Below are positions 32,437-41,969 of a stretch of DNA of 64,000 nucleotides, in pieces (position 1 is the first letter of the stretch; each line of letters begins with the position of its first letter). The DNA comes from Seminavis robusta (taxonomy: Eukaryota; Bacillariophyta; Bacillariophyceae; Naviculales; Naviculaceae), in NCBI GenBank assembly GCA_903772945.1, contig CAICTM010000082.1:62001-126000 (forward strand), written 5' to 3'. The notes under the pieces were generated by a model. It worked only from the letters and a program-made list of their open reading frames with translations. It ran no database searches and was not told where the DNA came from. A program made the translations under genes and the position numbers.

Positions 32437-33877
32437 TGTGCTGCTGTTCCGTGTTATGGGAGGAGGAAGGTCTTCGGTTCGAAGTCTTCGGTTCGATAAA
32501 CTCTCTTGTTTGCAAACATGGACAAGCAAAGCCGTCAACACCCAGTCCTCTGTTGCCTGCTCGAAAGTTTCTCAAACAGTTTTGGAGACTACAAGCAAGA
32601 GTGCACCTGCATGCCACTCTGCTTCTCAAGACAAGTTCGTCGATCTCGGTGTCATAAAGAAGAAAAGTGAGCTGTCGCTGGAGAGGTTTTCCCGTTTTCG
32701 CGCGGGGCTTCACTACGTAACCGTAAAATATTTAAGGCCTGGCTGCACAAGAGCAAATTCTGCAAACCCGTCTGGGAAAAATAGTCCCTCTAAGTGACTC
32801 ATCCAGTTCTGGGTTCAGAGATTTAACGCCTTTGCTCCTCGCTAATCTGAAATTTTTTAACCTTCCAAAAATATTTTTGGAAAATATACCTAGACTACTA
32901 CATGTAGACTAATACCTGTAGCTAGCTAGTAAACCCTTTTTTATAGATAATACATCGTACTCGTCCTGTGGCCTGTGGCCTGTGGACCCTCTGTGCCCCG
33001 TACGGCACGGGACCTCGTTGTCTCAGCTCTCTGCATCTAGCTAGATCTACTGTGATACAAGACGATGTGGAACTTAGATCTACCGTGCTGCGGTACTGTA
33101 CCCTATTGCATTAGAAGCCTAATCTAGAAGTAGGAAGTCCTCCGTTGCCTTCCTTGCTAGCTAGCTTTGGAAGAACAATTCAAGAAGACTCATTTGCTGC
33201 CTTGATCACCATTGATCGCATGTGCGATCAATGGTGCCTTCCCTCGTTGCCTTCAGGACAGATTGAATTCCATCCAAGTGTCCTCCTTTGCCATCCTTGC
33301 TGCTGGTTTCTGTGCTTTGGACTGTTCCCATCATTGTTCTTCCGCTTGTATGTTCGCGATTGTTGGGATCCCCATCCAGAGCCAATGGCATCAAGCTTCT
33401 CCACCAGTTCTTGAGACATTTCCTTGCCCGTTCCAGGTACCATAGCTGCTGTTTGTTTTCCCTCCACTGAGCCCTGAGGTGAGATCCCTCTTTACTGGTA
33501 CCATAATAAGAGTTGTACAGAGTCTGAGTCGAGTCTTGTGGACTCAACTCGAATATCCCAGGAGAAAATTCGAGCCAAAATATCTTCCACGCCAATTTTA
33601 GGGTGAAGGCTAAAGTTAGGGTGAAGTATAAAATTAGGGTGCGGTCTAAAGTACACGTCTTCTTGTCAACTCCGCCGTTGAGCAGCACCTGGAAAGAACA
33701 ACGACGAAGAATCGACAAAAAGACTTGTGGCATCAACAAACTTTGACTGCATGCAGCATCCACACCTCTCTCCAAGCAAGTCCCTCTCTTGATCATCAGA
33801 AATCCTACTACCGGTACCAGCTAGACTCGACTCACCAACTCACTGACAAGCCAGAGCTATACAAAACAGAATAGACC
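32437..33877. other. Intergenic region with palindrome and TTAGGGTG triplet
   Basis: No gene is supported. It holds a short tandem repeat GTCTTCGGTTCGA(A/T) near 32470-32498, a 28-bp near-perfect palindrome at 33208-33235, and three TTAGGGTG units about 20 nt apart near 33599-33645. A 196-codon minus ORF at 33206-33796 has no natural-looking protein sequence. Confidence 0.5.
33208..33235. repeat. 28-bp palindrome
   Basis: Two 13-nt arms, ACCATTGATCGCA and TGCGATCAATGGT, are separated by TG. It could form a cruciform or hairpin or bind a dimeric protein. Confidence 0.9.
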
Positions 33878-34693
33878 ATGGGAAAGGAAGAAGTAGTGGA
33901 GTCGCTGTTGCCGGATTATTCGGAGCGCAGTCGGAGCGGTCAACCGAGGCCCGAACCAAAGATTGACCCAGAGCGGGTAGCACTGGAAAACAATGTCCGT
34001 ATTGGCGACGCTACCATTATGGAGTTGGAGAAGAAACGCGTCAATGTACGTGCCGACTACGATGTGGCACTGGATGAATACGAGGAAGCCAAGTTGGGAG
34101 AAATGAAAGAAAAGCTCTTTTTCAAGGTCGAAGTTGACCGGTTGAAAAAGAAGAATCACGTGACGGACTCTCGAGTCAAAACACTGGGAGAGGACATGCA
34201 GGATGCCAGTGCCAGCATGGAGTATGCCACTCTCATTGTAGAGCCGCCCAAGGACAAGAACGACAAAGCAAAGGCGCGAAATTACGTCCTCAAACTGCAA
34301 AAGCAAGTCATTGAGGCAGTGGAAAACATGCAAGCTGCACCCAAAAAGCTTGCAAATTTGGTGGATAATTTTGATGAAGCAGTCACAAAACTGCGAACAC
34401 AACTCATGGAGATCATGGAGGAACGGAGTCGAACAGAAGTTCAGCTCAGAAAACAAATTGGAATTCTGCAGGATGAAATCGAAGAAATGGAGGACCGGTA
34501 CAAGGAACGAATTCAAGACTCGGAGGACAAATTAGAATTGCTCAGGGCAAAATGGGATAAAAAACAGACGTTTGAGGATTTAGAAGAGGAGTTGGAAGAA
34601 GCTGATGGCAAACTCGAGGAGTTGCAGGAACTTCATGAGCAACAAGAAAAGACCATCAAAAAGCTCAAGGCTTCAAAACGAAGTGCATCATAG
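33878..34693 (+). CDS. Coiled-coil protein of unknown function
   Basis: Single exon, 271 residues, with a strong start context (accATGg). After an N-terminal tail of about 35 residues, the protein is almost wholly charged helix with heptad patterns, in blocks at about 40-95, 125-185 and 190-268 (for example QLRKQIGILQDEIEEMEDRY and LEEELEEADGKLEELQELHE). There are no membrane segments, signal peptide or catalytic motif. The C-terminus is basic (KKLKASKRSAS). It may be a cytoskeletal, flagellar-type or tethering coiled coil; I cannot assign a family. Confidence 0.75.
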   Translation: MGKEEVVESLLPDYSERSRSGQPRPEPKIDPERVALENNVRIGDATIMELEKKRVNVRADYDVALDEYEEAKLGEMKEKLFFKVEVDRLKKKNHVTDSRVKTLGEDMQDASASMEYATLIVEPPKDKNDKAKARNYVLKLQKQVIEAVENMQAAPKKLANLVDNFDEAVTKLRTQLMEIMEERSRTEVQLRKQIGILQDEIEEMEDRYKERIQDSEDKLELLRAKWDKKQTFEDLEEELEEADGKLEELQELHEQQEKTIKKLKASKRSAS

Positions 34694-36149
34694 CGGGGAC
34701 TGTGGATATTGGAGGGGGAGACTCAATCAAACGTGAAATTTCTGTAAACTAGAAGAGTGCTCTCCCCTCAGATGGATTGATGAATGGATGGATTGTTTCT
34801 GACAATCGCTTGTAAAAACATGTTTTCTGTGAATGAACCTCGATGAGTCGAGTGACAGTCGAGTGAGTGAGTCGAGTTGACTCCCAATGAACCAAAACAT
34901 GCTACCTGCTTTGTCATTGTAACAACGGATCCGTGCTGGGACGAAAGCGTGTCAGACAATACCTGCATCGAGTGGCTTCTGCTCGAACAGTAGACTCGAC
35001 TTCGCTTGGGCTAGCCTACGGGTCTCTCCTCGAAACTGGAGCCACCGGTTGGCAGTATGGCATCCCTCGTGGCGGATCAGTGCAGCTTTGGGGCTGCGAG
35101 CGGCCAACCAATCCACGGAACACACGAACCTGGATCAGTAAATGTAGATTTATGTTTCGTTCTTGATAGATACCGGTAGATAGTTTGATTGTTTCAATTT
35201 TCACAAGGATGAAATGCATTGCAAGGTTCAGTAGCAGTTGGGTTTGGAAGAGCGGTTCGATTAATGGGGCTTCACTCTTCAAGCCCAAGAGGACGATGCA
35301 ATCGTTCGGTCCAAACCAAGCCCATCCGACTGATTGAATCATTCGGTAGTGGTTTTCAACCAGCACAGACAGTGGCATCCCCCTTGTTGTCAATCTTTGG
35401 GCCGCAATCCGAGCAGCACGCCTCGATGTACACCTTGGCCAACAAAGATACCAAGACAAACACTCCTGGACTTATTCCAGGGCCAGCACCAGGACCCACA
35501 CCAAGACAAAGTCCATTGCCACCATTTCTACCAACTAGTGGCCTCACCCAGGGCACCACTCACCACTCTTTCCACTCTGGACCAATGCCTGGACCAACAA
35601 TTGGCCCAGTTCAACTCTCAGAATTGAACACCAGGTCCAACACCTCGAACCAATCCATTCTCAAAACCAGGTCCACAACTCCAGACCAACCAAGGGCCAA
35701 GGCCTCTACTTCTAGAGATCTCCTCTGCTAGCTCTAGACCCCGTTTTCATCCCTGGATCCACACCCACCCCGACACTGGACTAGCTGTGACCTGATCCTA
35801 GCGGTACCCGCACCGGTGACGGTACCGGTACCAGGTACCGGGCACCGTGACAACGTGACAAGGCCCCCTCACTGTCTCGTGGATTTTAAGCCGCTTGGCT
35901 AGCTTTTTTTCTGCGATTAATCTGACGTAATTTGGTTTGGCCACGTGGAAGAACGACGAGGATTTTGACTCATCCGATCACCTGCCAACCAAGAATTTCT
36001 GTAGTTTTCGATGAGAGGAGGGTTTTGACAGAGCGAAGACCATGCCTCGGCGTCACTGGGGTGAGCTCATTGTTTTGTTCCGCCTTCGAACGCAGATTAG
36101 CACCTCTGTTCTGGTTGTTTTGTTATCGAAGAGTATAGAGACTGTTACC
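34694..36149. other. Intergenic region with Pro/Gly-rich low-complexity sequence
   Basis: A 170-codon plus-strand ORF (35219-35731) has a Pro/Gly-rich stretch (PGLIPGPAPGPTPRQSPLPP) but lacks a convincing start or family. CCAGGACC-type repeats explain it. ACCGGT palindromes cluster at 35812-35842. The last 200 nt should contain the DnaJ promoter. Confidence 0.45.
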
Positions 36150-37604
36150 ATGGTTAAATTTCAAGCAATCGCTGTTGCAATTCTGGGTCTTCACCATGCT
36201 CAAGCCTTTGTGTCAAGTCCTGCAAGGCGGAGCGTGTCGAAGGTGGTGGGTGGGCCCTCTACTTCTTCAATTACTTCTCCTTCTACCCAACAATCGTCGG
36301 CTCTGTTCATGTCCACCAGGCCTCAGACTGGAAAAGATTTCTATGCCGTTTTGGGAGTTAGCAGGACTGCCAGCCTAAGTGACATCAAGAGTGCCTACCG
36401 CAAGCTTGCGAAGCAATACCATCCAGGTAAGAGGGAACTATTGAAGAAATAACTTCTGTATCATATTTATTTTCTGGTGCGCGGTTGACCAGCACCATTG
36501 ATTCATTTGGTGTATAACTTTAACCACTTTTTCTGGATCCTCGGGACTTTTTTTTTTGCAGATGCCAATCCCGACGAGGACACCACACAGCAATTCCAAG
36601 ACATTAACAGAGCCTACGAGGTATTAAAAGATCCTGATCTCAAAAAGAAATACGACATGTTCGGTGAGCAGGGAATTGGAACCTCAGCGGCATCTGACGC
36701 TGCCGGTGGATATGGATCTCCCTTTGGAGGCCCAGGTGCTGGATTTGGTCAGGAGGTTGACCTGGGAGACATCTTTGACACCTTTTTTGGCGGCGGTGGT
36801 GGTGGAGGCGTGGGTGGTGGACGCGGAAGGCGTGCTGCTCGTGGTCCCGTCGTTGGTGATGATTTACGATTTGACTTGGAGGTGGATTTCAAAACTGCCG
36901 TCTTTGGTGGTGTCGAGAAGGTACGCATTCGGCATTTGGAAACATGTGATTCCTGCACGGGTAGTGGGGTGAAGCCAGGTAGCAAAGTCAGTACATGTAC
37001 CAACTGTGGTGGAAGTGGAGTCACATTGCAAGTTACCAGGACTCCACTTGGTAACTTTCAAACACAGCAGACATGTCCAACTTGCCGTGGAACAGGCCAA
37101 ATAGTCGAGGAGTACTGCGGAACCTGCAGTGGCAAAGGTGTAAACCAAAAGACAAAACAAGTTAAAGTGACAGTCCCAGCTGGAATTGAAGACGGTAACA
37201 AACTACGTGTTCGTGGAGAGGGAGATGCCGGTCCGAATGGTGGACCAGCAGGAGATCTTTACATCTTCCTGAAGGTTAAGCCAGACCCCAACTTCCGCAG
37301 GGAAGGACCAGAGATTTACTCAGACGCAACTATCAGCTACACGGATGCCATTCTTGGAGCTAGCTTGAAGACAAAGGTCGTGGACGGAGAAGTGACAATT
37401 AAAGTGCCACCAGGAACTCAGCCCGGCCAAGTGATGCGGCTGAAGGGAAATGGCGCACCCAGGCTTGGAAACTCGGACGTTCGAGGGGACCACTATGTCA
37501 CAATGAATGTAGAGATTCCAAAGAAATTGTCGAAAGAGGAAGAGGACCTTGTCCAGCAGCTGAAGGAGCTGCAAGACAAGAAGAAGGGTGGAATTTTTGG
37601 ATAA
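36150..37604 (+). CDS. dnaJ: Plastid-type DnaJ (Hsp40, type A) co-chaperone
   Basis: Exons 36150-36426 and 36562-37604 join (135-nt intron with a long T-tract acceptor) to about 439 residues. A signal peptide ending [12 protein letters not shown] shows the AxAF cleavage motif of diatom plastid preproteins. The J-domain starts near residue 62 ([20 protein letters not shown]); the HPD motif is cut by the intron, HP before and D after (YHPDANPD). A Gly/Phe-rich linker follows, then four zinc-finger repeats [24 protein letters not shown] and CGTCSGKG, and the two substrate-binding beta domains ending in a short Lys-rich tail. It should stimulate stromal Hsp70 and hold unfolded clients. The domain set matches type A DnaJ of cyanobacterial and plastid kind. 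No anomaly is seen. Confidence 0.93.
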
Positions 37605-37935
37605 AGAAGACTGGAAGTGACACTCGCATGAATCGAATCAATCGTTGACACGTGGCCCGACGATCAGACTAATGTAAAAATTCAATCGGCTACTTTTTAC
37701 AGTTTGGTTTGGTGTTTGATGGTCGTAGCCCATGTTCTGGGCGATACGAGTACTTTTTTCATCCATGAACCTCCCCAAAGTGTGCGTGCCAAACGTGATA
37801 ATTTATATATTTTGATACCAGGTACAAGTGGAGCAAACTTGAAAGATCTCAACGTGGAGAACTTTATAGATACCGGTACGCGTACACTGGTATCGAACCA
37901 ACCAATGAATACGGAACTAGACTAGAGCCAAGTTG

Positions 37936-38173
37936 TGGGATTTCTACTCGCCACTCAACAACTGGATCCATCCAACCACTGGATTCTGGTTAGAAGCAGG
38001 ACTCGTGAGTGGAAGTCCCAGTGAGTCCCTGTCCAGTTGTACTATCACGTTTGAACGGAATACCACTGTTTAATCATTTTCAGCACAAAAGCCAGTGAAA
38101 AGGAGTATAGTACAAGCATAGAATGAAAACTCAAGTGTCAAATCCAGTGGTTGGGTTGCGAGTAGATTTGGGA
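37936..38173. mobile_element. MITE-like inverted-repeat element candidate
   Basis: The ends are inverted copies. The left arm reads TGGGATTTCTACTCGC then, after 18-20 nt, CCAACCACTGGATT. The right arm reversed reads TCCCAAATCTACTCGC, 3 nt, CCAACCACTGGATT. The interior of about 150 nt has no ORF. This is the form of a small non-autonomous DNA element or a single foldback; I could not confirm a target-site duplication. Confidence 0.45.
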
Positions 38174-38369
38174 CCACCAAAATCACCATTGTCTCAACTT
38201 TTTAAACTGGCCTACAAGCGTACTGTAGTTTTTTTTAGTAGTGTAGCTTTTCCTGTGCCCCTGGCGGTTTACTTCTGAACGCCTGCCCGTTTGGGTGCAT
38301 ACTGGACCGTCCGACGGTTTTCACTCAGGCTTTAAAAACGGGCACGACTGACTCATAATCCTGGTTCTC

Positions 38370-38635
38370 ATAAGGGGTTGTTTAAGGGGATGTTGAAGCT
38401 TTAAGGGGTTGTTTAAGGGGATGTTGAATATTTAAGGGGTTGTTGTTAGGGGGTTGTTTATTTAAGGGGATGTTCATTCGTGATAAGGGGTTGTTGTATG
38501 GCGTTTCAATGAAGGCTTAAAAGGGGTTGTTTCGAGGATATAGGGGGATGTTGTTAAGGGTTGTTTATTTAAGGTTGTTTAAGGGGATGTTAAGCTTTTT
38601 AAGGGGTTGTTTAAGGGGTTGTTTAAGTATGTTGT
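38370..38635 (+). repeat. Degenerate G-rich repeat field (TTTAAGGGG[T/A]TGTT)
   Basis: About a dozen units built on AAGGGGTTGTT alternating with AAGGGGATGTT, spaced 10-30 nt apart and interrupted by short unique pieces. The runs of four to five G on one strand could form G-quadruplexes. It is not simple tandem satellite, as unit spacing varies. Confidence 0.85.
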
Positions 38636-38819
38636 CAGTCGTGGCAATTTGAAGATTTCTAAATCCTGAGTGAAAAGCGTCGAACGGTCCAGGTAGCTAC
38701 CGGTGCTGTAGCGTGTCAAGAAGGAAAGATCTAGAAAGGGCGCAATGGCGGAGCAGGAAAGAATCCGGGGGAAGGTCCGCCGATTCCTCACATACCTCGC
38801 AGATTGAGACAATCAAGTT

Positions 38820-39146
38820 ATGGGAGATCACCTGGGATCATTGGCCATTGTGGTGGCGACTCTCCGTGAGTTGATTGGTGGTGATCAAGACCTTCAAGCC
38901 TGTATCCGCATGTTCCGTCAGCGTTTTGTCACCCCTGGAAATGCTGTGGATCTCACCAATTGGGACACTGTGCAGAGGCTGCATATTATAATGACAACAT
39001 TCGCTTTGCACGATCTCTACGAAGACCCTGTATCTGCCACTCCGAATGCCACTGAAGCGGAGCAAACATCGGTACCGGTAGCGATGCTGACCGAATCAAT
39101 ATCGAATCCCATACCGTATCCCATGGCCCAGGAAAGCACGACCTAA
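38820..39146 (+). CDS. Small hypothetical ORF, possibly a 5' exon
   Basis: 108 codons from an ATG, with natural-looking composition (helical start GDHLGSLAIVVATLRELIGG, then a Thr/Pro-rich end). No family is recognised. It may be a separate small gene. Alternatively it may splice into the next gene: in-frame GTA codons lie near 39072-39080, and CCCTCTCAG at 39262-39270 is a good phase-0 acceptor before that gene's ATG. I cannot decide between these. Confidence 0.35.
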   Translation: MGDHLGSLAIVVATLRELIGGDQDLQACIRMFRQRFVTPGNAVDLTNWDTVQRLHIIMTTFALHDLYEDPVSATPNATEAEQTSVPVAMLTESISNPIPYPMAQESTT

Positions 39147-39285
39147 ATCACGACTGAACCCTCTCGTCCTCAAGTCCGCCCTATTACCGATACGCCACCC
39201 TTGCTCCTCACTCCTCATGTTGCAACGTGCACCCAACATCATCTCTTACCGCTCTTCATAGCCCTCTCAGCAAAATACTGCTGCC

Positions 39286-40317
39286 ATGACGGGGGCAGCT
39301 ACCGCTGTTGAAGTCCCCGTGGCTCTTTATCGAGTCGATCATTCGGCTCGAGTGACCGGTGGGGGTCTCTTGTCGCCACCGCTCCGCCATTTGATGCGAT
39401 GGGTGTTTGGCATCTCGGATCCAGTTGCCATAGCGAGGGGATTGCGGGGCGCAGCTTGTCGAGGTGAGGAACATGAGCTGATCATTTACTGGGACCAGGC
39501 TACCACCAGTTATGAAGCCTGGTACGATGGCCACCCGATGAACCTCGATGAGATCCAATGCGACAACTACAGTTCCAAAGACTCGGTGGAATTCATTTTT
39601 GAAGTGGATGGGCTCCCCATGAGGGTTACCCTTGTCACGGTGGATAGATTCAAAGGGCCCTCTTTGCTCCGATCCAACGATACTTCTAGTTTCAAGTACG
39701 AATTAGAGATAGATGGACGTCGCTTCTTGGACTTGATCAAAATCTATCAGTTGGGAATGTCAGAACTAGAGGTCTACGAAGATGCCGCTAGATGCGCGAG
39801 AAACCTTCGCGATTCTTCCACGAAAGACGAAGCCCGTGTGGTGAAGTCGGGTGGGTGCATTGGATCCACTTTCCGCATGGCCAAGGGAATGCTGAAACCC
39901 TTATGGAGCACATCAGAAAAAGAGATCGCAGCCTCGTCCACAGGCCACCGCACCTGGGAAACCCTGATTACCCACGACATGCTCATGGCAGAACAGGAGG
40001 ACCGAATGCTTCGGCTGGCTATGAAAAGATCTTTGAAAGAAACTCGTCAACCCTGGTGGGACACGGCAGGGAGAAGGACGAAGGCCGCATGGAAAAGGAT
40101 GACGGCCAAGCACTTCATTTGGCTTGTGTTGGCGGTGTGGCTGTTTTGCCACGTTGTGCTTGTCGTGTGGATCGGATTCCAACAAAAACTGGTTCCCTTG
40201 ATTCAGCACCTCTACGCTTCTTTAGTCATCTTCGCGGCTATCGTCTATGTCCCGAAGCTGCTACAGTTCTCGAGTGGACAGGAAACTTCCAGTAGGCAGG
40301 AGGAGGGCTCTTCGTAG
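39286..40317 (+). CDS. FAIM1-like domain, UIM and two-TM membrane protein
   Basis: Single exon, 343 residues, ATG at 39286. Residues 60-165 resemble the FAIM1 beta-sandwich: HELIIYWDQATTSYEAWYDG aligns with the HxIxFxH...TTSG...VDG strand pair, and DSVEFIFEVDG with FKYELEIDGRRF matches the paired strands ending YxLEIxG. Residues 236-254 (EQEDRMLRLAMKRSLKE) fit a ubiquitin-interacting motif, with acidic residues, Leu, Ala and the conserved Ser correctly spaced. Two membrane helices follow (about 280-300 and 308-328), then a short polar tail. FAIM1 proteins protect cells against stress-induced protein aggregation; UIMs bind ubiquitin. A membrane-anchored sensor or adaptor is inference. The FAIM match is by eye and needs structural confirmation; the UIM and TM segments are clearer. 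Confidence 0.6.
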   Translation: MTGAATAVEVPVALYRVDHSARVTGGGLLSPPLRHLMRWVFGISDPVAIARGLRGAACRGEEHELIIYWDQATTSYEAWYDGHPMNLDEIQCDNYSSKDSVEFIFEVDGLPMRVTLVTVDRFKGPSLLRSNDTSSFKYELEIDGRRFLDLIKIYQLGMSELEVYEDAARCARNLRDSSTKDEARVVKSGGCIGSTFRMAKGMLKPLWSTSEKEIAASSTGHRTWETLITHDMLMAEQEDRMLRLAMKRSLKETRQPWWDTAGRRTKAAWKRMTAKHFIWLVLAVWLFCHVVLVVWIGFQQKLVPLIQHLYASLVIFAAIVYVPKLLQFSSGQETSSRQEEGSS

Positions 40318-41969
40318 CGGCGACGGCATCGGCTTTTGGTTAGACAAGTTTCTTTGTCGGCTGCTCCCTTTTATCCTAACCCGTCGTCCTCTAAGTGACT
40401 AGCTAGCTAGTAGCAGCTCTTATCAGTGAGGAATACCGTGTGCCGACAAAAGCCATACCAATATTTCCAGCAAGTATTCCTGGTTTGGGGCCTGGAGATT
40501 ATGCAGGAGTAGGTGGGTCATGGAGATGGACCAGGCGTAAGTCCAGGAGTAGGCCCCATGACGGACGGCCCAGGAGCAGGCCTGAAGATCGACCAGGCGT
40601 AAGGTCTCGTGCAGGTCCTCGAGCTGCTTCTGGTGCAAAGCCTGGAGATGAGGGGCAAGTCAACTGCCAAAGGGCAGTGAAAGGGGACAGGAGTCAGAAT
40701 TAGCCAGAGTGTGCCAGTGCGCCATCAGCATCCCAGATGGAGGGGCCGAAGCTCATTGTGCCAACAGGAACAGGGGAGCCACACAAGCACAGGTGGCGGG
40801 CCCGAACCAAGCTACTGCTACTAGTACTAGCTACCAATGGCCCAACAGAGAGAATGGCCCAACAGAGAGAATGGTTCAGGACAATGGGGTAAATCATGGC
40901 AAATTACCCTCAGCTCCAGCTTCAGAACTCCCACTCCACAAGAAATTCATCAAAGCGAGTTGATAGATATACCCTCAACAGTTTAACCAATAGAGTCAAC
41001 CTGACAGTACTTTGAGATAGCAGATACACAATTTAGATGTGCCCGTCGCAGTGGTGGTAGTGGCTTGTTTATTTGCTGTCCATGGGAGTGACAAATGGCC
41101 AGCGAAGTAGGGCAGTCATTTTCTGGCAAAAAATACTGTCACCGATAGGACAGCCCATCTCCGTCCCCACTAACAGCCCCAATGGACCCATCTGATGGAA
41201 CTGATCAGGTATACAAACCAACAAGAATGAATGACGAACGCCATTGCTACTATGAGATGAACAAAAACAATAGATGCTGGAGTTGTCTCTGGCTCATTTT
41301 GGATTTGTGGTCTGGGGCAGCCACTTTTTTCTATTAGCTCGGTAACTAATCCTACTCACTTTCAATAATACCGGTACCATCCTCCCTAATGGTCCTAGAT
41401 CAATAGGTATGATTTGGTTGACAGCAGAATAGCGACACAGTCCGAAATGATGGTGGAGCTGAGCACTTGGGAATATTTGGCAGCACATGGCTACGACAAG
41501 CAAAGAATGTAGACAACTCTAGATAGTCAGTTTGCTTGTGTAGGTGCCATATTGGTTGAGTTCATCATAGCCATCCTCCCATGGTCAACTCATCGTTTTG
41601 ACCACGGTCTGTGTACTGCTGCTAGTACGGTACCTGTACCTGGTACTCGTACGGGCGCTGACCGCATGGGTGATACTTTTACTGTGACGTCATCATTGAG
41701 AATATTCTCGCTGTTGGACCATAGCTAGCGCAACAGGCCTGTTGGCCCCACTCACGATTAATCACGAATCACGAATTCTCGTGACCCAAATTGTAAGATC
41801 GCGATCGTCGAAAAGCACTCGCCCGCACCATGCAACACTCCCACAACAATCCCAAAAGTCTTCATTGTACGGATCGGCGTTGCCATTGCAAACCAAGCAC
41901 AGACGAGTCTCTATACAGCAGTTAGTCTAGTTATCATTACGGTGACCGAAGGCGTCGCTATTGGAAATC
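40318..41969. other. Intergenic region with low-complexity and short tandem repeats
   Basis: A Gly/Pro-type low-complexity stretch (GGACCAGGCGTAAGTCCAGG variants) occupies 40480-40640. A 17-bp unit (AATGGCCCAACAGAGAG) is duplicated near 40838-40876. ACCGGT/GGTACC palindromes lie near 41370 and 41630. No supported gene. Confidence 0.5.
40838..40876. repeat. 17-bp tandem duplication
   Basis: Two perfect adjacent copies of AATGGCCCAACAGAGAG plus a partial third start. Confidence 0.85.

Larger units (their letters stand above)
37605..38819. other. Gene-free region holding a hairpin element and G-rich repeats
   Basis: After the DnaJ 3' end there is an inverted-repeat element (37936-38173) and a 265-bp field of degenerate G-rich repeats (38370-38635), both listed separately. 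No ORF here is supported. Confidence 0.6.

Noticed and set aside
33206-33796. 196-codon minus-strand ORF
   Set aside because: Composition is unlike the coding neighbours, it overlaps the palindrome and TTAGGGTG block, and no domain is recognised.
35219-35731. 170-codon Pro/Gly-rich ORF, collagen-like
   Set aside because: Low-complexity CCAGGACC repeats explain it; no credible ATG context or family. A similar stretch at 40480-40640 does not keep the same frame.
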